DNA from: Emticicia agri
GTDB taxonomy: Bacteria > Bacteroidota > Bacteroidia > Cytophagales > Spirosomataceae
Length of the DNA stretch: 64,000 bases
Assembly: GCA_945860265.1 (NCBI GenBank)
Contig: CAMAQF010000002.1
Coordinates: 53,094-117,093 of the forward strand
Direction of reading: 5' to 3'
This document shows positions 30,878 to 40,444 of the stretch, piece by piece (position 1 is the first letter of the stretch; every line of letters starts with the position of its first letter). The translations under genes were made by a program, and so were the position numbers. The notes below the pieces were generated by a model. It had not been told where the DNA came from and searched no databases. It saw only the letters and a program-made list of their open reading frames with translations.

Positions 30878-32902
30878 TTACTCGGTCAATATTTCCAAGT
30901 TTTTAATTCTTGTCGGAAACCAAATTCTCATTTCTCCTTGCCCACGATTCGAGCGAGCGTAGTACGGAATCAAAACCAAAGGTTGAGTTTGTGTTAAAAT
31001 TGACGAACTATTTTCAATTTTAAAAGCATTTGCCGAGCCTCTGAGTATCATAACTCCATTTAATAAATTTGTCTGAAATTCTGAGGCGAAATTCTGATTT
31101 TCAGGCACTACTAAGTTGGAGGTAAGTCCGTTATTATCGACAAATTCGGCACAATAAACAATTGGTCCACGCTCAATCGCTATTTTACCAATATTGTCTT
31201 TTACTTTTTCGTTGGCCACAACTTGTTTCACTTTCATCGGTAGTGTCATCATTACCTTATCGCCTTTTTTCCATACTTTATCAATGATTGCGTAGCCATT
31301 TTCGATAGTATATTCAAGTATCTGACCATTTACTTTGATTGAAGGTTTATCTGATATTTTCTCTTTATACCGATACAAATCAGTAGGGAAAGCCTCATCT
31401 CTTGCCCAACCCGGAATTCTGACATGAAGCGGAAACTTCAAACCATTTTTATTGACTGGATCAACCGAAATTACGATTATCCCCTGCCACGGATATTCGG
31501 TATTTTGCGAAATCATTACGTTTTCTTTTGGCAAAATCTCCAAAGTAGTAGTATTCGACATAAACAAATTTACAAATACTTGATTATCTTTTTGAGCATA
31601 TACATAACTTGGAATCGAAGGCATAAAACGGCAAATATTTGTCGGGCAACACGAACACCCAAACCAAGGAGAACGCTTGTTCTCTCCACTCAATTTACCT
31701 TTTTGCATAGTATATTCCATCGGATTTTCGTAATTGAATGTTTTTCCATCAAGGCCAATACCACTGATGAGTCCATTATAAAGTGTACGCTCCAAAATAT
31801 CAATATATTTCGAATCTCCATACATCATAAACATTCTGTGATTCCAGTAAACACTCGAAATAGCCGCACAGGTTTCGCAATAAGCCGCATGATTCGATAA
31901 TTCATAATCAGGGCCAAAACCTTCCCAATTACCTGCTTGTCCGAGTCCCCCTGTGATATAAGTTTTCTTCGAAAAAGCATTGTCCCAAATTTTATTGAGC
32001 GAAGTCAGATACTCTAAATTATTAGTCATTGAAGCCACATCGGCCATTCCTGCATATAAATATCCTGCCCGAACTGAGTGTCCGAGTGCTTCAGTTTGTT
32101 GCGTTACAGGAATATTATCTTGCCAGTAAGCCCCTGTCTGCCAGACAGTTGCATCTTTATCACCCGTTTTCTTTTCATACTTTCGCTGTCCTCGACAATC
32201 AATAAAAAATTTCGATAAATCAAGGTATTTCTCATTACCCGTTACTCGATAAAGTTTGCCCAGTCCAATCTCAATTACTTGATGTCCAGGGGCAACAGCT
32301 TTTTTGTTTGGTCCAAAAACAGTCAGAAGATGGTCAGCATTTTTGATAGCAATATCCAACATATTTCGCTTTTTTGTGGCCAAATAATGTGCAGTAGCTG
32401 CTTCGTAAAAATGCCCCATATTATAAAGTTCATGACTCAATTCATGCTCTTTTTCGTAGCGAGTTTTTCCAATCCATGGGTGAGTTGTATCGCCCATTGT
32501 GCGAGTAGTATAAAGATAGCCATCGGGTTCTTGGGCTTTGCCGATAAGCGTAATGAGCGAATCAAGATAAGAATCAAGTTTGGCATCGTACTTTACGTGA
32601 AGCGAATACGCCGCTCCTTCAATGATTTTATACACATCAGAATCATCAAAAGGATAAGTCGTGCAGAGTTTACCAGTATGGGCAATCGCCTGCTCAAAGT
32701 TTTTGATACGACCTGTTTCTTTTGATTTCTGAAACGACCACGGAATCGTAACGGTACGGTTGATTTCAAGTTTTGGTAACCAAAAATCATCGCTGAGTTT
32801 TACTTGTGTAAATGGCACTCCACGATAAGGATAATCCTTTTGGACTTGTGCTGTTAAGACAAGAGAATTTAAACAAAAGACAAGAAATAAATAGCGTTTC
32901 AT
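30878..32902 (-). CDS. Glycoside hydrolase family 127 (beta-L-arabinofuranosidase-like), exported
   Basis: The protein has 674 residues and a signal peptide (MKRYLFLVFCLNSLVLTAQ). PFTQVKLSDDFWLPKLEINR is the family's opening. The helical barrel contains QEPDGYLYTTR and HELYNMGHFYEAA. The catalytic and zinc-site residues are visible as YCETCAAISS (Glu and Cys, about residue 340) and WFGCSCCPTN (paired Cys, about 410-419), as in GH127 enzymes with a Cys nucleophile. GH127 removes beta-L-arabinofuranose from plant glycans. It faces kduID with a repeat-rich gap between, so co-regulation is not shown. Confidence 0.9.
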   Translation of the reverse strand: MKRYLFLVFCLNSLVLTAQVQKDYPYRGVPFTQVKLSDDFWLPKLEINRTVTIPWSFQKSKETGRIKNFEQAIAHTGKLCTTYPFDDSDVYKIIEGAAYSLHVKYDAKLDSYLDSLITLIGKAQEPDGYLYTTRTMGDTTHPWIGKTRYEKEHELSHELYNMGHFYEAATAHYLATKKRNMLDIAIKNADHLLTVFGPNKKAVAPGHQVIEIGLGKLYRVTGNEKYLDLSKFFIDCRGQRKYEKKTGDKDATVWQTGAYWQDNIPVTQQTEALGHSVRAGYLYAGMADVASMTNNLEYLTSLNKIWDNAFSKKTYITGGLGQAGNWEGFGPDYELSNHAAYCETCAAISSVYWNHRMFMMYGDSKYIDILERTLYNGLISGIGLDGKTFNYENPMEYTMQKGKLSGENKRSPWFGCSCCPTNICRFMPSIPSYVYAQKDNQVFVNLFMSNTTTLEILPKENVMISQNTEYPWQGIIVISVDPVNKNGLKFPLHVRIPGWARDEAFPTDLYRYKEKISDKPSIKVNGQILEYTIENGYAIIDKVWKKGDKVMMTLPMKVKQVVANEKVKDNIGKIAIERGPIVYCAEFVDNNGLTSNLVVPENQNFASEFQTNLLNGVMILRGSANAFKIENSSSILTQTQPLVLIPYYARSNRGQGEMRIWFPTRIKNLEILTE

Positions 32903-32976
32903 ATAATTTAGGGTTTAATTTTTGTTAAAAATAAGAAAATTTTTCTCTTTATTTGCTCAAAAAACCCTCTAAAAAT

Positions 32977-33267
32977 ATGAAACCGAAAATTACGCTTGAA
33001 TACTGCCCAAAATGCCATTGGCTCTTACGCTCGGCATGGTTGGCACAAGAATTATTGACAACATTTGAAGCTGAACTCGGCGAGGTGAGCCTTCGACCAA
33101 GCGAAATTGCAGGAAGTTTTAAAGTTTTGCTCAACGAAGAAATAATTTTCGACCGTAAGCGTGAAGGCCATTTCCCCGAAATAAAAGTATTGAAACAGTT
33201 GGTGCGAGATTTGGTCGCTCCTGAAAAATCATTGGGGCATAGTGATAGAAAAAAGATAGGAGCTTAG
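32977..33267 (+). CDS. SelT/SelW/SelH-family (Rdx) thioredoxin-like protein
   Basis: The protein has about 96 residues from the ATG at 32977; the frame opens earlier at a TTG, but MKPKITLEYCPKCHW is the expected start. YCPKC is the redox CxxC, replacing the CxxU of selenoproteins. ELGEVSLRPS, AGSFKVLLNEEIIFDRK and GHFPEIKVLKQLVRDL are the rest of the Rdx domain. It is a small thioredoxin-like protein of unknown substrate, divergent from GH127 and convergent with the diheme cytochrome gene. Confidence 0.88.
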   Translation: MKPKITLEYCPKCHWLLRSAWLAQELLTTFEAELGEVSLRPSEIAGSFKVLLNEEIIFDRKREGHFPEIKVLKQLVRDLVAPEKSLGHSDRKKIGA

Positions 33268-33312
33268 ATGCTTTGTGATTTATTATAGAATCTCCTATAC
33301 AATATAAAGTAT

Positions 33313-34383
33313 TTACTTCATCGCCTTTATCCATTCTTTGATGAGTTCTACACCTTCTTTATGTGTATTTTTTCGCCCCACTTCAGGCATCATGATTCCT
33401 GGGTCGGTCGATTCCATTCGGTAAACGATGATTGACTCATCGGGTTTTCCTCGAACGATATCATAATTTCTATTGCCCGAGCCACGCCCAGCAGCTACTG
33501 GAGTTTTCAAGACTCCGTAAGCAATTGGTTCGGTTTCATGGATGCTCAAATTCAAACCCGAAGTTTGGGCCGGACCGCCTTTTCGGTGGCAATGAGCACA
33601 ATTAATATCCAACAAAATTCTGGCTCGCTCATCAAGGCTTCCGCTTTCGGGCTTGTTCCAAACTGCAGCTTTTGGTACAGTTTCGATGGCTGGAAGATTA
33701 GTCAAAACACCCATTTTCTGCCAATTAAGCAATTGATTCTGAGGAATGTCGCCTACACTCGATTTCGACAGATTCCAAGCAGAGTATTCGCCATTCAATT
33801 GTCGAGCCGAAGGGCCAATTGGTGACATTTTTTCGTTTCGATTATGGCACCCTTTACATTGATTGATGTTCGGTATGCCATACTCGAGCTTTTTCTTTTT
33901 GCCGTTGGCATCAATATAACTCACTTCTTTCGTATCACCAGCTACTTCCAAATAAGCTTCGGATTGTTCATCATTCCAGACATAATCCAAAGCCTTCCAG
34001 CCATCTTCTTCATGAATTAGCAGTCGAGTCTCAATTAGTTTCCTTCCCAACTCGGGTTTACGGAAATCATTCGGATAATAAAAAGTTTTGATTATGGTTG
34101 AACCAACAGGAAAATCCAAAACTTCGGTAGAATTATACGCAACTGTCTGATCATCAGGCAGTTTAATAAAGCGTAGCTTTTCTGCATAATCACTAAATAA
34201 AGGTGTATTTAATGAATAAGGCAACACACCATTTGTAGGTTTTTGTTCAGAACCATTTCCTTCAAAAAACTGATAATCTGATAATTTTTCTTTAGGCATA
34301 CTTGCCTCAATATCAGGCTTTTGATAAAAAGCCGATAACCCAAAAATGCTAATGGAAATGAATAATAAAAATACTTTTTTCAT
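33313..34383 (-). CDS. Diheme c-type cytochrome of the SO2930 family
   Basis: The 356-residue protein has a signal peptide (MKKVFLLFISISIFGLSAFY). Two heme-binding CxxCH motifs are present: CKGCH (about residue 180) and CAHCH (about 263). LSDYQFFEGN and LPYSLNTPLFSDYAEKLRFI near the N-terminus are the conserved start of this family; MPEVGRKNTHKEGVELIKEW ends it. It is periplasmic or outer-membrane attached and carries electrons for an unknown process. Its ATG directly abuts the stop codon of the beta-helix gene upstream, so the two are translated together. The ccm genes at 46.5-48.7 kb could provide heme attachment. Confidence 0.9.
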   Translation of the reverse strand: MKKVFLLFISISIFGLSAFYQKPDIEASMPKEKLSDYQFFEGNGSEQKPTNGVLPYSLNTPLFSDYAEKLRFIKLPDDQTVAYNSTEVLDFPVGSTIIKTFYYPNDFRKPELGRKLIETRLLIHEEDGWKALDYVWNDEQSEAYLEVAGDTKEVSYIDANGKKKKLEYGIPNINQCKGCHNRNEKMSPIGPSARQLNGEYSAWNLSKSSVGDIPQNQLLNWQKMGVLTNLPAIETVPKAAVWNKPESGSLDERARILLDINCAHCHRKGGPAQTSGLNLSIHETEPIAYGVLKTPVAAGRGSGNRNYDIVRGKPDESIIVYRMESTDPGIMMPEVGRKNTHKEGVELIKEWIKAMK

Positions 34384-35547
34384 CTATTTACAAACAACTT
34401 TACTCTTATCTCGTGAAATATTCTTAAAATTATGCTCGATGTCCATGTTGGCGAACGATTCATTTTTGTTGTTTTTGATACAAATCACAGGGTTTGGATT
34501 TTTATCATCTACAATCCCGTCCCATAAAATATGTGGCACATTTTTGCCAAAACGCAACTTAAATTGATAAATTTGTCCGAATCTTCCTTTATGCGTTGCT
34601 TTTACTTTTTTACGCTCAAAATTATTGTCATGAATCGTAATCGCCTCCGAATATGGATAATATTCTTTGTCTTTGATTTTATTTTCGGTAGTGAAATAAC
34701 TAATTACCCCAACTCCCATTGAATTATTGTTAATTATCTGATTATCAAATATATCCACATGATTGGCAGCCAATATCAAAACGCCCGTTCCGTCTGGAAC
34801 TTTGGCAACAATATTGCCTTTTGGGGCAAAATTCGGGAAGTTATTATGATGTACATTATTTTTAAAAACCTTGGTATTCCCTCCTTTTTTCAAAATCAAA
34901 TCAGGTAAATCGAATACCAAAATTCCGCCTGTGTTTTCGGTAGATTCGTTTTCATAAACTTCGGCATTAATCGAGTTTTCAATCTCAATACCCGCCACAT
35001 TATGATGAGCCCTTGATTTTCTAATGATTATATCTTTCGATTGGCCAACATATATACCAGCATCTGATGCCCCGATGGCTTCACAACCCTCAATTAGCAC
35101 TTTCTCGCATTGAACAGGGTAAAGTCCGTACGAACCATTTGTGGATTTTGGTTCGCCAAGCCATTCGGTTTTTACATTCCGGAAAGTAATACCTATTACG
35201 TTCATTGTTTTCACGGCATCGCCTTTGCTATCTTGCACCGCTAAGTCTTCAATCGTAATATTTTCGGCATTTGAAACCCTGATTCCTTCTGCCCCGTCGG
35301 TTTGTCCTTTGAAGGATAAAATCGTCTTATCTTTGCCTTTTCCTTTGATTGTAATGTTCTTTTTCCCTTCGAGCGAAAGACTTGCCGTAAATGTAAATGA
35401 GCCTTCATCAAGCAGGATAGTAGAACCGTTTTCAGCCATAATGAATTGGGTTTGTATCTTTTTCTGAATATCTTTCTGGGCAAAAATACATCCACCTGAC
35501 CACAAAAGGGGAAGTAAAAGTACTATGGTCAAACTTATTTTTTTCAT
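34384..35547 (-). CDS. Right-handed parallel beta-helix protein, exported, partner of the diheme cytochrome
   Basis: The protein has about 387 residues from the ATG at 35547; the frame extends 25 codons up, but the signal peptide (MKKISLTIVLLLPLL) begins here and a lipobox-like WSGGC lies before IFAQ. The body is stacked beta-helix turns such as NITIEDLAVQD, GITFRNVKTEW, VLIEGCEAIGASDAGIYVGQ, IIIRKSRAHHNVAGIEIENS and VDIFDNQIINNNSMGVGVI. From memory, this family (TIGR03805 type) regularly pairs with the SO2930-like cytochrome family and the pair's function is unknown. Stop and start codons of the two genes touch. Confidence 0.85.
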   Translation of the reverse strand: MKKISLTIVLLLPLLWSGGCIFAQKDIQKKIQTQFIMAENGSTILLDEGSFTFTASLSLEGKKNITIKGKGKDKTILSFKGQTDGAEGIRVSNAENITIEDLAVQDSKGDAVKTMNVIGITFRNVKTEWLGEPKSTNGSYGLYPVQCEKVLIEGCEAIGASDAGIYVGQSKDIIIRKSRAHHNVAGIEIENSINAEVYENESTENTGGILVFDLPDLILKKGGNTKVFKNNVHHNNFPNFAPKGNIVAKVPDGTGVLILAANHVDIFDNQIINNNSMGVGVISYFTTENKIKDKEYYPYSEAITIHDNNFERKKVKATHKGRFGQIYQFKLRFGKNVPHILWDGIVDDKNPNPVICIKNNKNESFANMDIEHNFKNISRDKSKVVCK

Positions 35548-35746
35548 ATTAAAAAGAGGTTGAAGAAATTTTAAGCTCAAAATAGCACTATTTTCTTGAG
35601 ATAAGTATTTGATAAATATCAAATTTTTGTTTTTTGTTATTCAAAAACTTTTTTTAATATTTCTTTAGTAAACATACTATTTATTTTTATTTACCCTCAA
35701 AAAACACAAAATTCCGCTTTTTTAACTATATTTTGTACAAATTCCT

Positions 35747-35754
35747 TATATTTG
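35747..35754 (+). promoter_or_regulatory. Bacteroidota -7 box candidate for ftsK
   Basis: TATATTTG lies 34 bp before the chosen ftsK start. The nearest TTG is only 11 bases upstream, so the -33 part is doubtful. Confidence 0.35.
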
Positions 35755-35788
35755 TTTTTAAAATACATTGCTTTCCTATCTTATAACA

Positions 35789-38335
35789 ATGCCAGACGAT
35801 AACAATACTTTTCGCAAAAAACAACCACCCAAAAGCACTAATACTCCCCGAAATACTTCGAGTAGTAAAAGTGGAGCTAATCAAACTTCACTTAATTTTA
35901 ATGTCAGCAAAGAAAGTTATCAACTGGCTTTGGGTATTTTTATACTGCTTTTTTCTTTGATTCTACTACTTTCGTTCGTTTCATATCTCTTTACAGGCGA
36001 TGCTGACCAAGATGTAGTACAACGAACATTTTGGACTTCTATCAAACAAGGCGACAAAAAGGCAGCCAATCTTATTGGCTTATTAGGAGCAAAACTATCT
36101 CATTTTTTTATCTTTGAGTGGTTTGGACTTTCGGCTTTTGGCTGGATTCCTGTCACGACTTGGGCAGGGTATTGGTTAGTAACCAAAAAAGATTTATTAC
36201 CATACAGTTTCAATCGTTTCACATTTTCAAGTATTTTTTATGTTATCTGGACAAGCATATTTTTAGGATACCTCATTACAGTTTTCGATGCTTCAGGCAG
36301 TACAATCTGCGGTGGTTTGGGTTATTCTGTCAATCAATTTTTTCAGCAAGCAATGGGCTGGGGAGGTATTTTTATTATTATTTTGCTTTTATCGGGTTGG
36401 CTGATTTTCTTTCATGGCTATAGCGAAATCGACGATTGGTTTTTTGCCAAATATTTCAAGCGTGACCCTCGTGAAGATTTGGCAACTGAACGCATCCGCA
36501 AAGCAGTACAAGTTGAAGAAGATGAGTTTTTTGTAGAAGAAAAAGGTAATTCTTTAGGACAAACGCCATTTACTGATCCAATTGTACAGAAAGAAGAAGC
36601 CAAAATTGATTTCTTAAAAATCAGCCGAGAAGACATTGAAGTACCAAAACCTTTTGAAGAAAAAAATCTTTCGCTCGAAGTTGAAGAAAAGCAAAAAAGT
36701 ACTTTATTAAATGAGCCACTCAAAGGCAATCCTACTCTTATTATAGAAACGAATCAAAAAGAACAAGATAATACTTTTGAAGATGATTTAGATACCGATG
36801 ATGTCAACGAAAAAGTCTTGAAAGACTTTGGCTTGTTTGATCCAACGCTTGATTTGGGCAATTATCAATATCCACCGATTTCACTTTTAAGTGAGTACGG
36901 CAATACTGGCACGAAAGTAACCGAAGAAGAACTCGAAGCCAATAAAAATAATATCGTAGAAACTATGCGAAACTTCCAAATCGGAATTGCAAGCATCAAA
37001 GCTACTATTGGACCAACCGTTACGCTCTACGAAATCGTACCTGAAGCAGGTATTCGTATCTCGAAAATCAAGAATTTGGAAGATGATATTGCACTAAATT
37101 TGGCGGCACTGGGTATTCGTATTATTGCTCCAATGCCAGGAAAAGGCACGATTGGTATTGAAGTACCAAACAAAAACCGTGAAATGGTGACGATGAAATC
37201 GGTCATTGCGAGCGATAAATTCCAAAAATCGAACTTTGATTTGCCGATTATTCTTGGAAAAACGATTTCAAACGAAATCTTCGTGACCGACTTAGCCAAA
37301 ATGCCTCACTTACTGATGGCGGGTGCGACTGGTCAAGGAAAGTCAGTTGGCTTGAATGTTATTTTGGCTTCGTTGCTTTATAAAAAACACCCTGCTCAAA
37401 TCAAATTTGTATTGGTCGACCCTAAAAAAGTTGAACTTACACTTTATAACAAAATCGAGCGACACTTCTTAGCGATGCTTCCAAATGCTGAAGAGGCAAT
37501 TATTACCGATACAAAAAAGGTTGTTTACACGCTCAACTCGCTATGTATTGAAATGGATAATCGCTACAATTTGCTGAAAGATGCAGGTGTGCGAAACTTG
37601 AAAGAATACAACGCCAAGTTTATTCAACGCAGGCTAAACCCCGAAAAAGGTCACCGTTATTTACCATACATCGTTCTTGTAATTGATGAGTTAGCAGATT
37701 TGATGATGACTGCTGGCAAAGAAGTTGAGCAACCAATTGCTCGTTTGGCTCAATTGGCCCGTGCTATTGGTATTCACTTGATTGTGGCAACCCAACGCCC
37801 ATCCGTCAATGTGATTACAGGTTTAATTAAAGCCAATTTCCCAGCTCGATTATCTTTTAAAGTTACTTCAAAAATCGACTCACGTACAATTTTGGATACT
37901 GGTGGCTCGGAACAATTGGTTGGTAACGGAGATATGTTGCTTTCGATGGGTTCGGATATGATACGTTTACAATGTCCGTTTGTGGATACGCCCGAAGTTG
38001 AAGATATTTGTGAGTTTATCGGTTCGCAAAGAGCGTATGAATCTGCTTATTTATTGCCAGAATTCTACGGTGATGAAGAAGGCGAAACAGCAGAGTTTGA
38101 CGCTTCCGAACTAGACCCAATGTTTGATGATGCCGCTCGATTATTGGTTTCACACCAACAAGGAAGTACCTCGCTCATTCAACGAAAAATGAAATTAGGC
38201 TATAATCGTGCAGGCCGTATCATCGACCAACTCGAAGGAGCGGGCATTGTTGGGTCATTTGAAGGCAGCAAAGCACGTGAAGTTTTGGTAAAAGATATCG
38301 AGCATTTGGAGGAAATATTGAGAAAGTTACGTTAA
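35789..38335 (+). CDS. ftsK: DNA translocase FtsK
   Basis: The protein has about 848 residues from the ATG at 35789 (MPDDNNTFRKKQPP); the frame also opens at an upstream TTG. Four membrane segments lie in the first 220 residues (for example LGIFILLFSLILLLSF and WGGIFIIILLLSGWLIFF), then an acidic linker. The motor domain holds LMAGATGQGKSVGLNVI (Walker A, about 513) and YIVLVIDELADLMMTAG (Walker B, about 630). The C-terminal gamma winged helix (IQRKMKLGYNRAGRIIDQLE) binds KOPS-type sites. It pumps chromosome DNA at the division septum. lolA follows 760 bp later. Confidence 0.96.
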   Translation: MPDDNNTFRKKQPPKSTNTPRNTSSSKSGANQTSLNFNVSKESYQLALGIFILLFSLILLLSFVSYLFTGDADQDVVQRTFWTSIKQGDKKAANLIGLLGAKLSHFFIFEWFGLSAFGWIPVTTWAGYWLVTKKDLLPYSFNRFTFSSIFYVIWTSIFLGYLITVFDASGSTICGGLGYSVNQFFQQAMGWGGIFIIILLLSGWLIFFHGYSEIDDWFFAKYFKRDPREDLATERIRKAVQVEEDEFFVEEKGNSLGQTPFTDPIVQKEEAKIDFLKISREDIEVPKPFEEKNLSLEVEEKQKSTLLNEPLKGNPTLIIETNQKEQDNTFEDDLDTDDVNEKVLKDFGLFDPTLDLGNYQYPPISLLSEYGNTGTKVTEEELEANKNNIVETMRNFQIGIASIKATIGPTVTLYEIVPEAGIRISKIKNLEDDIALNLAALGIRIIAPMPGKGTIGIEVPNKNREMVTMKSVIASDKFQKSNFDLPIILGKTISNEIFVTDLAKMPHLLMAGATGQGKSVGLNVILASLLYKKHPAQIKFVLVDPKKVELTLYNKIERHFLAMLPNAEEAIITDTKKVVYTLNSLCIEMDNRYNLLKDAGVRNLKEYNAKFIQRRLNPEKGHRYLPYIVLVIDELADLMMTAGKEVEQPIARLAQLARAIGIHLIVATQRPSVNVITGLIKANFPARLSFKVTSKIDSRTILDTGGSEQLVGNGDMLLSMGSDMIRLQCPFVDTPEVEDICEFIGSQRAYESAYLLPEFYGDEEGETAEFDASELDPMFDDAARLLVSHQQGSTSLIQRKMKLGYNRAGRIIDQLEGAGIVGSFEGSKAREVLVKDIEHLEEILRKLR

Positions 38336-38449
38336 AAACAACCATTTGAATTAATTTTGCATCTAAATTGTTTCAAGAAAGTACGGATAAAGTTAATCCA
38401 TTTTAAAAAATTTATATCTAACTAATTACTTGCTATAATCTATAAATGA

Positions 38450-38901
38450 ATAAACCGAAGTGTCTATAAAAATCAGAAGAGTTTCTAAAGATTTACTAGT
38501 TTGTAAGTGAAAGTCCTGAATGGAAAATCAAGAAAATTGTAGTATCTAGCGAAACAGGAACTGAAAATGTACATAATTTAGCTTTTGGCAATTTCAAAGA
38601 AAATACCAAAATAATTGATAATTTATTTGTTAATAACAATCGAGATATAATTTAAGTATTAGTTACAGTTATTTCTACCGTTTATACATTTACTGGGAAA
38701 TATCCAAAAGCATGAGTTTTTGCAACAGGAATAACGGCTGTTAGTACAAGATTATACAGAATGCAAATTACTACTGATATAGAAGATAAAAAAGCAGATT
38801 TTGTTGTTTATGGCTTAACTGCTGATACCAATATTTGGAAAGAATTTTTGGCTGGCAGCGATTACGAAGTATTTTTAATAACAAAACAAACAAACCAATA
38901 A
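38450..38901 (+). pseudogene. DUF6934-like protein, interrupted by stop codons
   Basis: One reading frame from about 38493 to the TAA at 38899 gives recognisable protein broken by stops. It reads IYxFVSESPEWKIKKIV, NVHNLAFGNFKEN, (stop) VLVTVISTVYTFTGKYPKA, (stop) VFATGITAVSTRLYRMQI, ADFVVYGLTADTNIWKEFL. Stops lie near 38507, 38654 and 38714. The STVYxFTxKYP and STRLYRM blocks resemble a small Bacteroidota family I know as DUF6934. No ATG is evident at the front. It decayed by substitution rather than insertion. The small gene that follows keeps an intact frame. Confidence 0.7.
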
Positions 38902-38906
38902 GGTTT

Positions 38907-39059
38907 ATGAAAATACAAGAATTAAATCAATCGAAAGTAACAGTAATTGTTTTCGATAAAAAATTAGAAGAGTACCACAATCTAGTTTTCTTTCCAGAAA
39001 AATTGGCAAAAGCAAATGAAATACTTATTAAAGTAGTCTTGCCGAAAACTCTTAAATAG
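38907..39059 (+). CDS. Small protein, likely partner of the DUF6934-like remnant
   Basis: The protein has 50 residues from the ATG at 38907, five bases after the pseudogene's stop codon. MKIQELNQSKVTVIVFDKKL and VFFPEKLAKANEILIKVVLP are intact. The FPEKLAKAN ending resembles small ORFs I recall next to DUF6934-type genes. The function of such pairs is unknown; a toxin-antitoxin-like arrangement is possible but not shown. Confidence 0.5.
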   Translation: MKIQELNQSKVTVIVFDKKLEEYHNLVFFPEKLAKANEILIKVVLPKTLK

Positions 39060-39097
39060 CATTTTGTTTAAAAAAAAGAATATTAACCATTGTAAAA

Positions 39098-39745
39098 ATG
39101 AAAAAAACACTTGTTTTAACTGCGAGTTTATTGATTGTTAGTAGTTTGGTGATGGCTCAAAAAGACAAAAAAGCAACCGCTATTTTGGACGAAATGAGCA
39201 AAAAATACCAAACAATGAAGTCGTTTAGTGCGGCGTTTACTTACGGAATTGAGGGAACAAATGCGAAACTCACCGAATCATATAAAGGGGATGTAACTGT
39301 AAAAGGTATAAAATTTCGCTTAAAAATGCTCGGTCAGGAGGTTTTTACGAACGGTAAAGATCTTTATAGCTACACCAAAGAAACCAACGAATGTCAAGTT
39401 TCGGAGTTTAATCCTGCCGATATGGATGCACTTTCTCCAACAAAAATTTATAGCATTTATAAAAAGGGTTATAAATATGTTTTCTTGGAAGAAGTAAAAG
39501 AAGGTAGTCAACTATACGAAGTAATCGAACTTTCGCCAGAAGATAAAGGCAGTAAAGTTGCGAAAGTACAAATCAAAGTTGATAAAAAAGATAAATCAGT
39601 AAAATCTTGGAAAGTATGGGACAAAAATGGCAAACGTACAGTTTTCCGTGTTGATAAGTTTATGCCAAACTCTCCTGCTGACGATAAAATCTTTACTTTT
39701 GATAAAAAGAAATACCCCGGAGTAGAAGTTGTGGATTTGCGATAA
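39098..39745 (+). CDS. lolA: Outer-membrane lipoprotein carrier protein LolA-like
   Basis: The 215-residue protein has a signal peptide (MKKTLVLTASLLIVSSLVMA). ILDEMSKKYQTMKSFSAAF is the conserved LolA start, FRLKMLGQEVFTNGKDLYSY forms part of the half-barrel, and the body continues as antiparallel strands to IFTFDKKKYPGVEVVDLR. LolA shuttles lipoproteins through the periplasm from LolCDE to the outer membrane. It follows ftsK with decayed genes between, and a strong terminator ends it. Confidence 0.9.
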   Translation: MKKTLVLTASLLIVSSLVMAQKDKKATAILDEMSKKYQTMKSFSAAFTYGIEGTNAKLTESYKGDVTVKGIKFRLKMLGQEVFTNGKDLYSYTKETNECQVSEFNPADMDALSPTKIYSIYKKGYKYVFLEEVKEGSQLYEVIELSPEDKGSKVAKVQIKVDKKDKSVKSWKVWDKNGKRTVFRVDKFMPNSPADDKIFTFDKKKYPGVEVVDLR

Positions 39746-39758
39746 TCTCATGCGTATC

Positions 39759-39793
39759 AAAAGCCCTGTTTTCTTCGAAAACAGGGCTTTTTT
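39759..39793 (+). terminator. Strong Rho-independent terminator of lolA
   Basis: aaaagccctgttttc pairs with gaaaacagggctttt around a 3-base loop, then T follows, 14 bp after the lolA stop. Confidence 0.92.
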
Positions 39794-39837
39794 ATTTCCC
39801 GATATTTTCCAATCTTTGTAGATAAACTTATATATTT

Positions 39838-40416
39838 ATGCTTTTACTAACTCTCTCTTGGTTACTTTATGGAGCAATTCACAGCTGCATGGCAAGCAAT
39901 TATTTTAAAATTTTTGCTGAAAAAATACTGGGTAAATACTTCCCTTTCTATCGTATCATTTATAATGTTTTGGCGTTTACTTTACTCATTCCTGTTTTTG
40001 CGGTTCAATTTTCAACCAAAAAAGAAGTTTTTTGGCAAGTATCAGATTATCAATCTATTATCGGAAAAGCTATTGCCATTTGTGGAGTCATTATTATCTC
40101 AAAGGCCTTGCAAGGCTATGATTTGAGAGAATTTAGCGGTCTTGATTTCAATAAAAGCCAAGAAAAAAACGAATTCAAAAGTGATGGGTTATTAAAATAT
40201 ATGCGTCACCCGATTTATTTCGGAATTCTGATTTTTGTTTGGGGAATGTTTGTGTCCGAAGCCTCAACAAGAAGTCTGACTAGTGCAGTTGCAGTAACAA
40301 TTTATTTGTTTATTGGAATATATTTTGAGGAAAAAAAGCTAATTGAAGTTTTTGGCGAAAAATATGAAAAGTATCAACAAGATGTACCAATGTTGATACC
40401 TTTACTAAAGTTTTGA
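39838..40416 (+). CDS. Integral-membrane methyltransferase-like protein (ICMT/NnrU superfamily)
   Basis: The 192-residue protein has five or so membrane segments (LTLSWLLYGAIHSCMASNYF, NVLAFTLLIPVFAVQF, GKAIAICGVIIIS, IYFGILIFVWGMFVSEA, AVAVTIYLFIGIYF). LLKYMRHPIYFG (about residues 117-128) and FEEKKLIEVFGEKYEKYQQD (about 162-181) are the substrate and cofactor blocks shared by isoprenylcysteine and phospholipid methyltransferases. The substrate is unknown; NnrU-like proteins share the fold. Confidence 0.8.
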   Translation: MLLLTLSWLLYGAIHSCMASNYFKIFAEKILGKYFPFYRIIYNVLAFTLLIPVFAVQFSTKKEVFWQVSDYQSIIGKAIAICGVIIISKALQGYDLREFSGLDFNKSQEKNEFKSDGLLKYMRHPIYFGILIFVWGMFVSEASTRSLTSAVAVTIYLFIGIYFEEKKLIEVFGEKYEKYQQDVPMLIPLLKF

Positions 40417-40444
40417 TATTACTTTGCGAAACTGTTTAAATATT

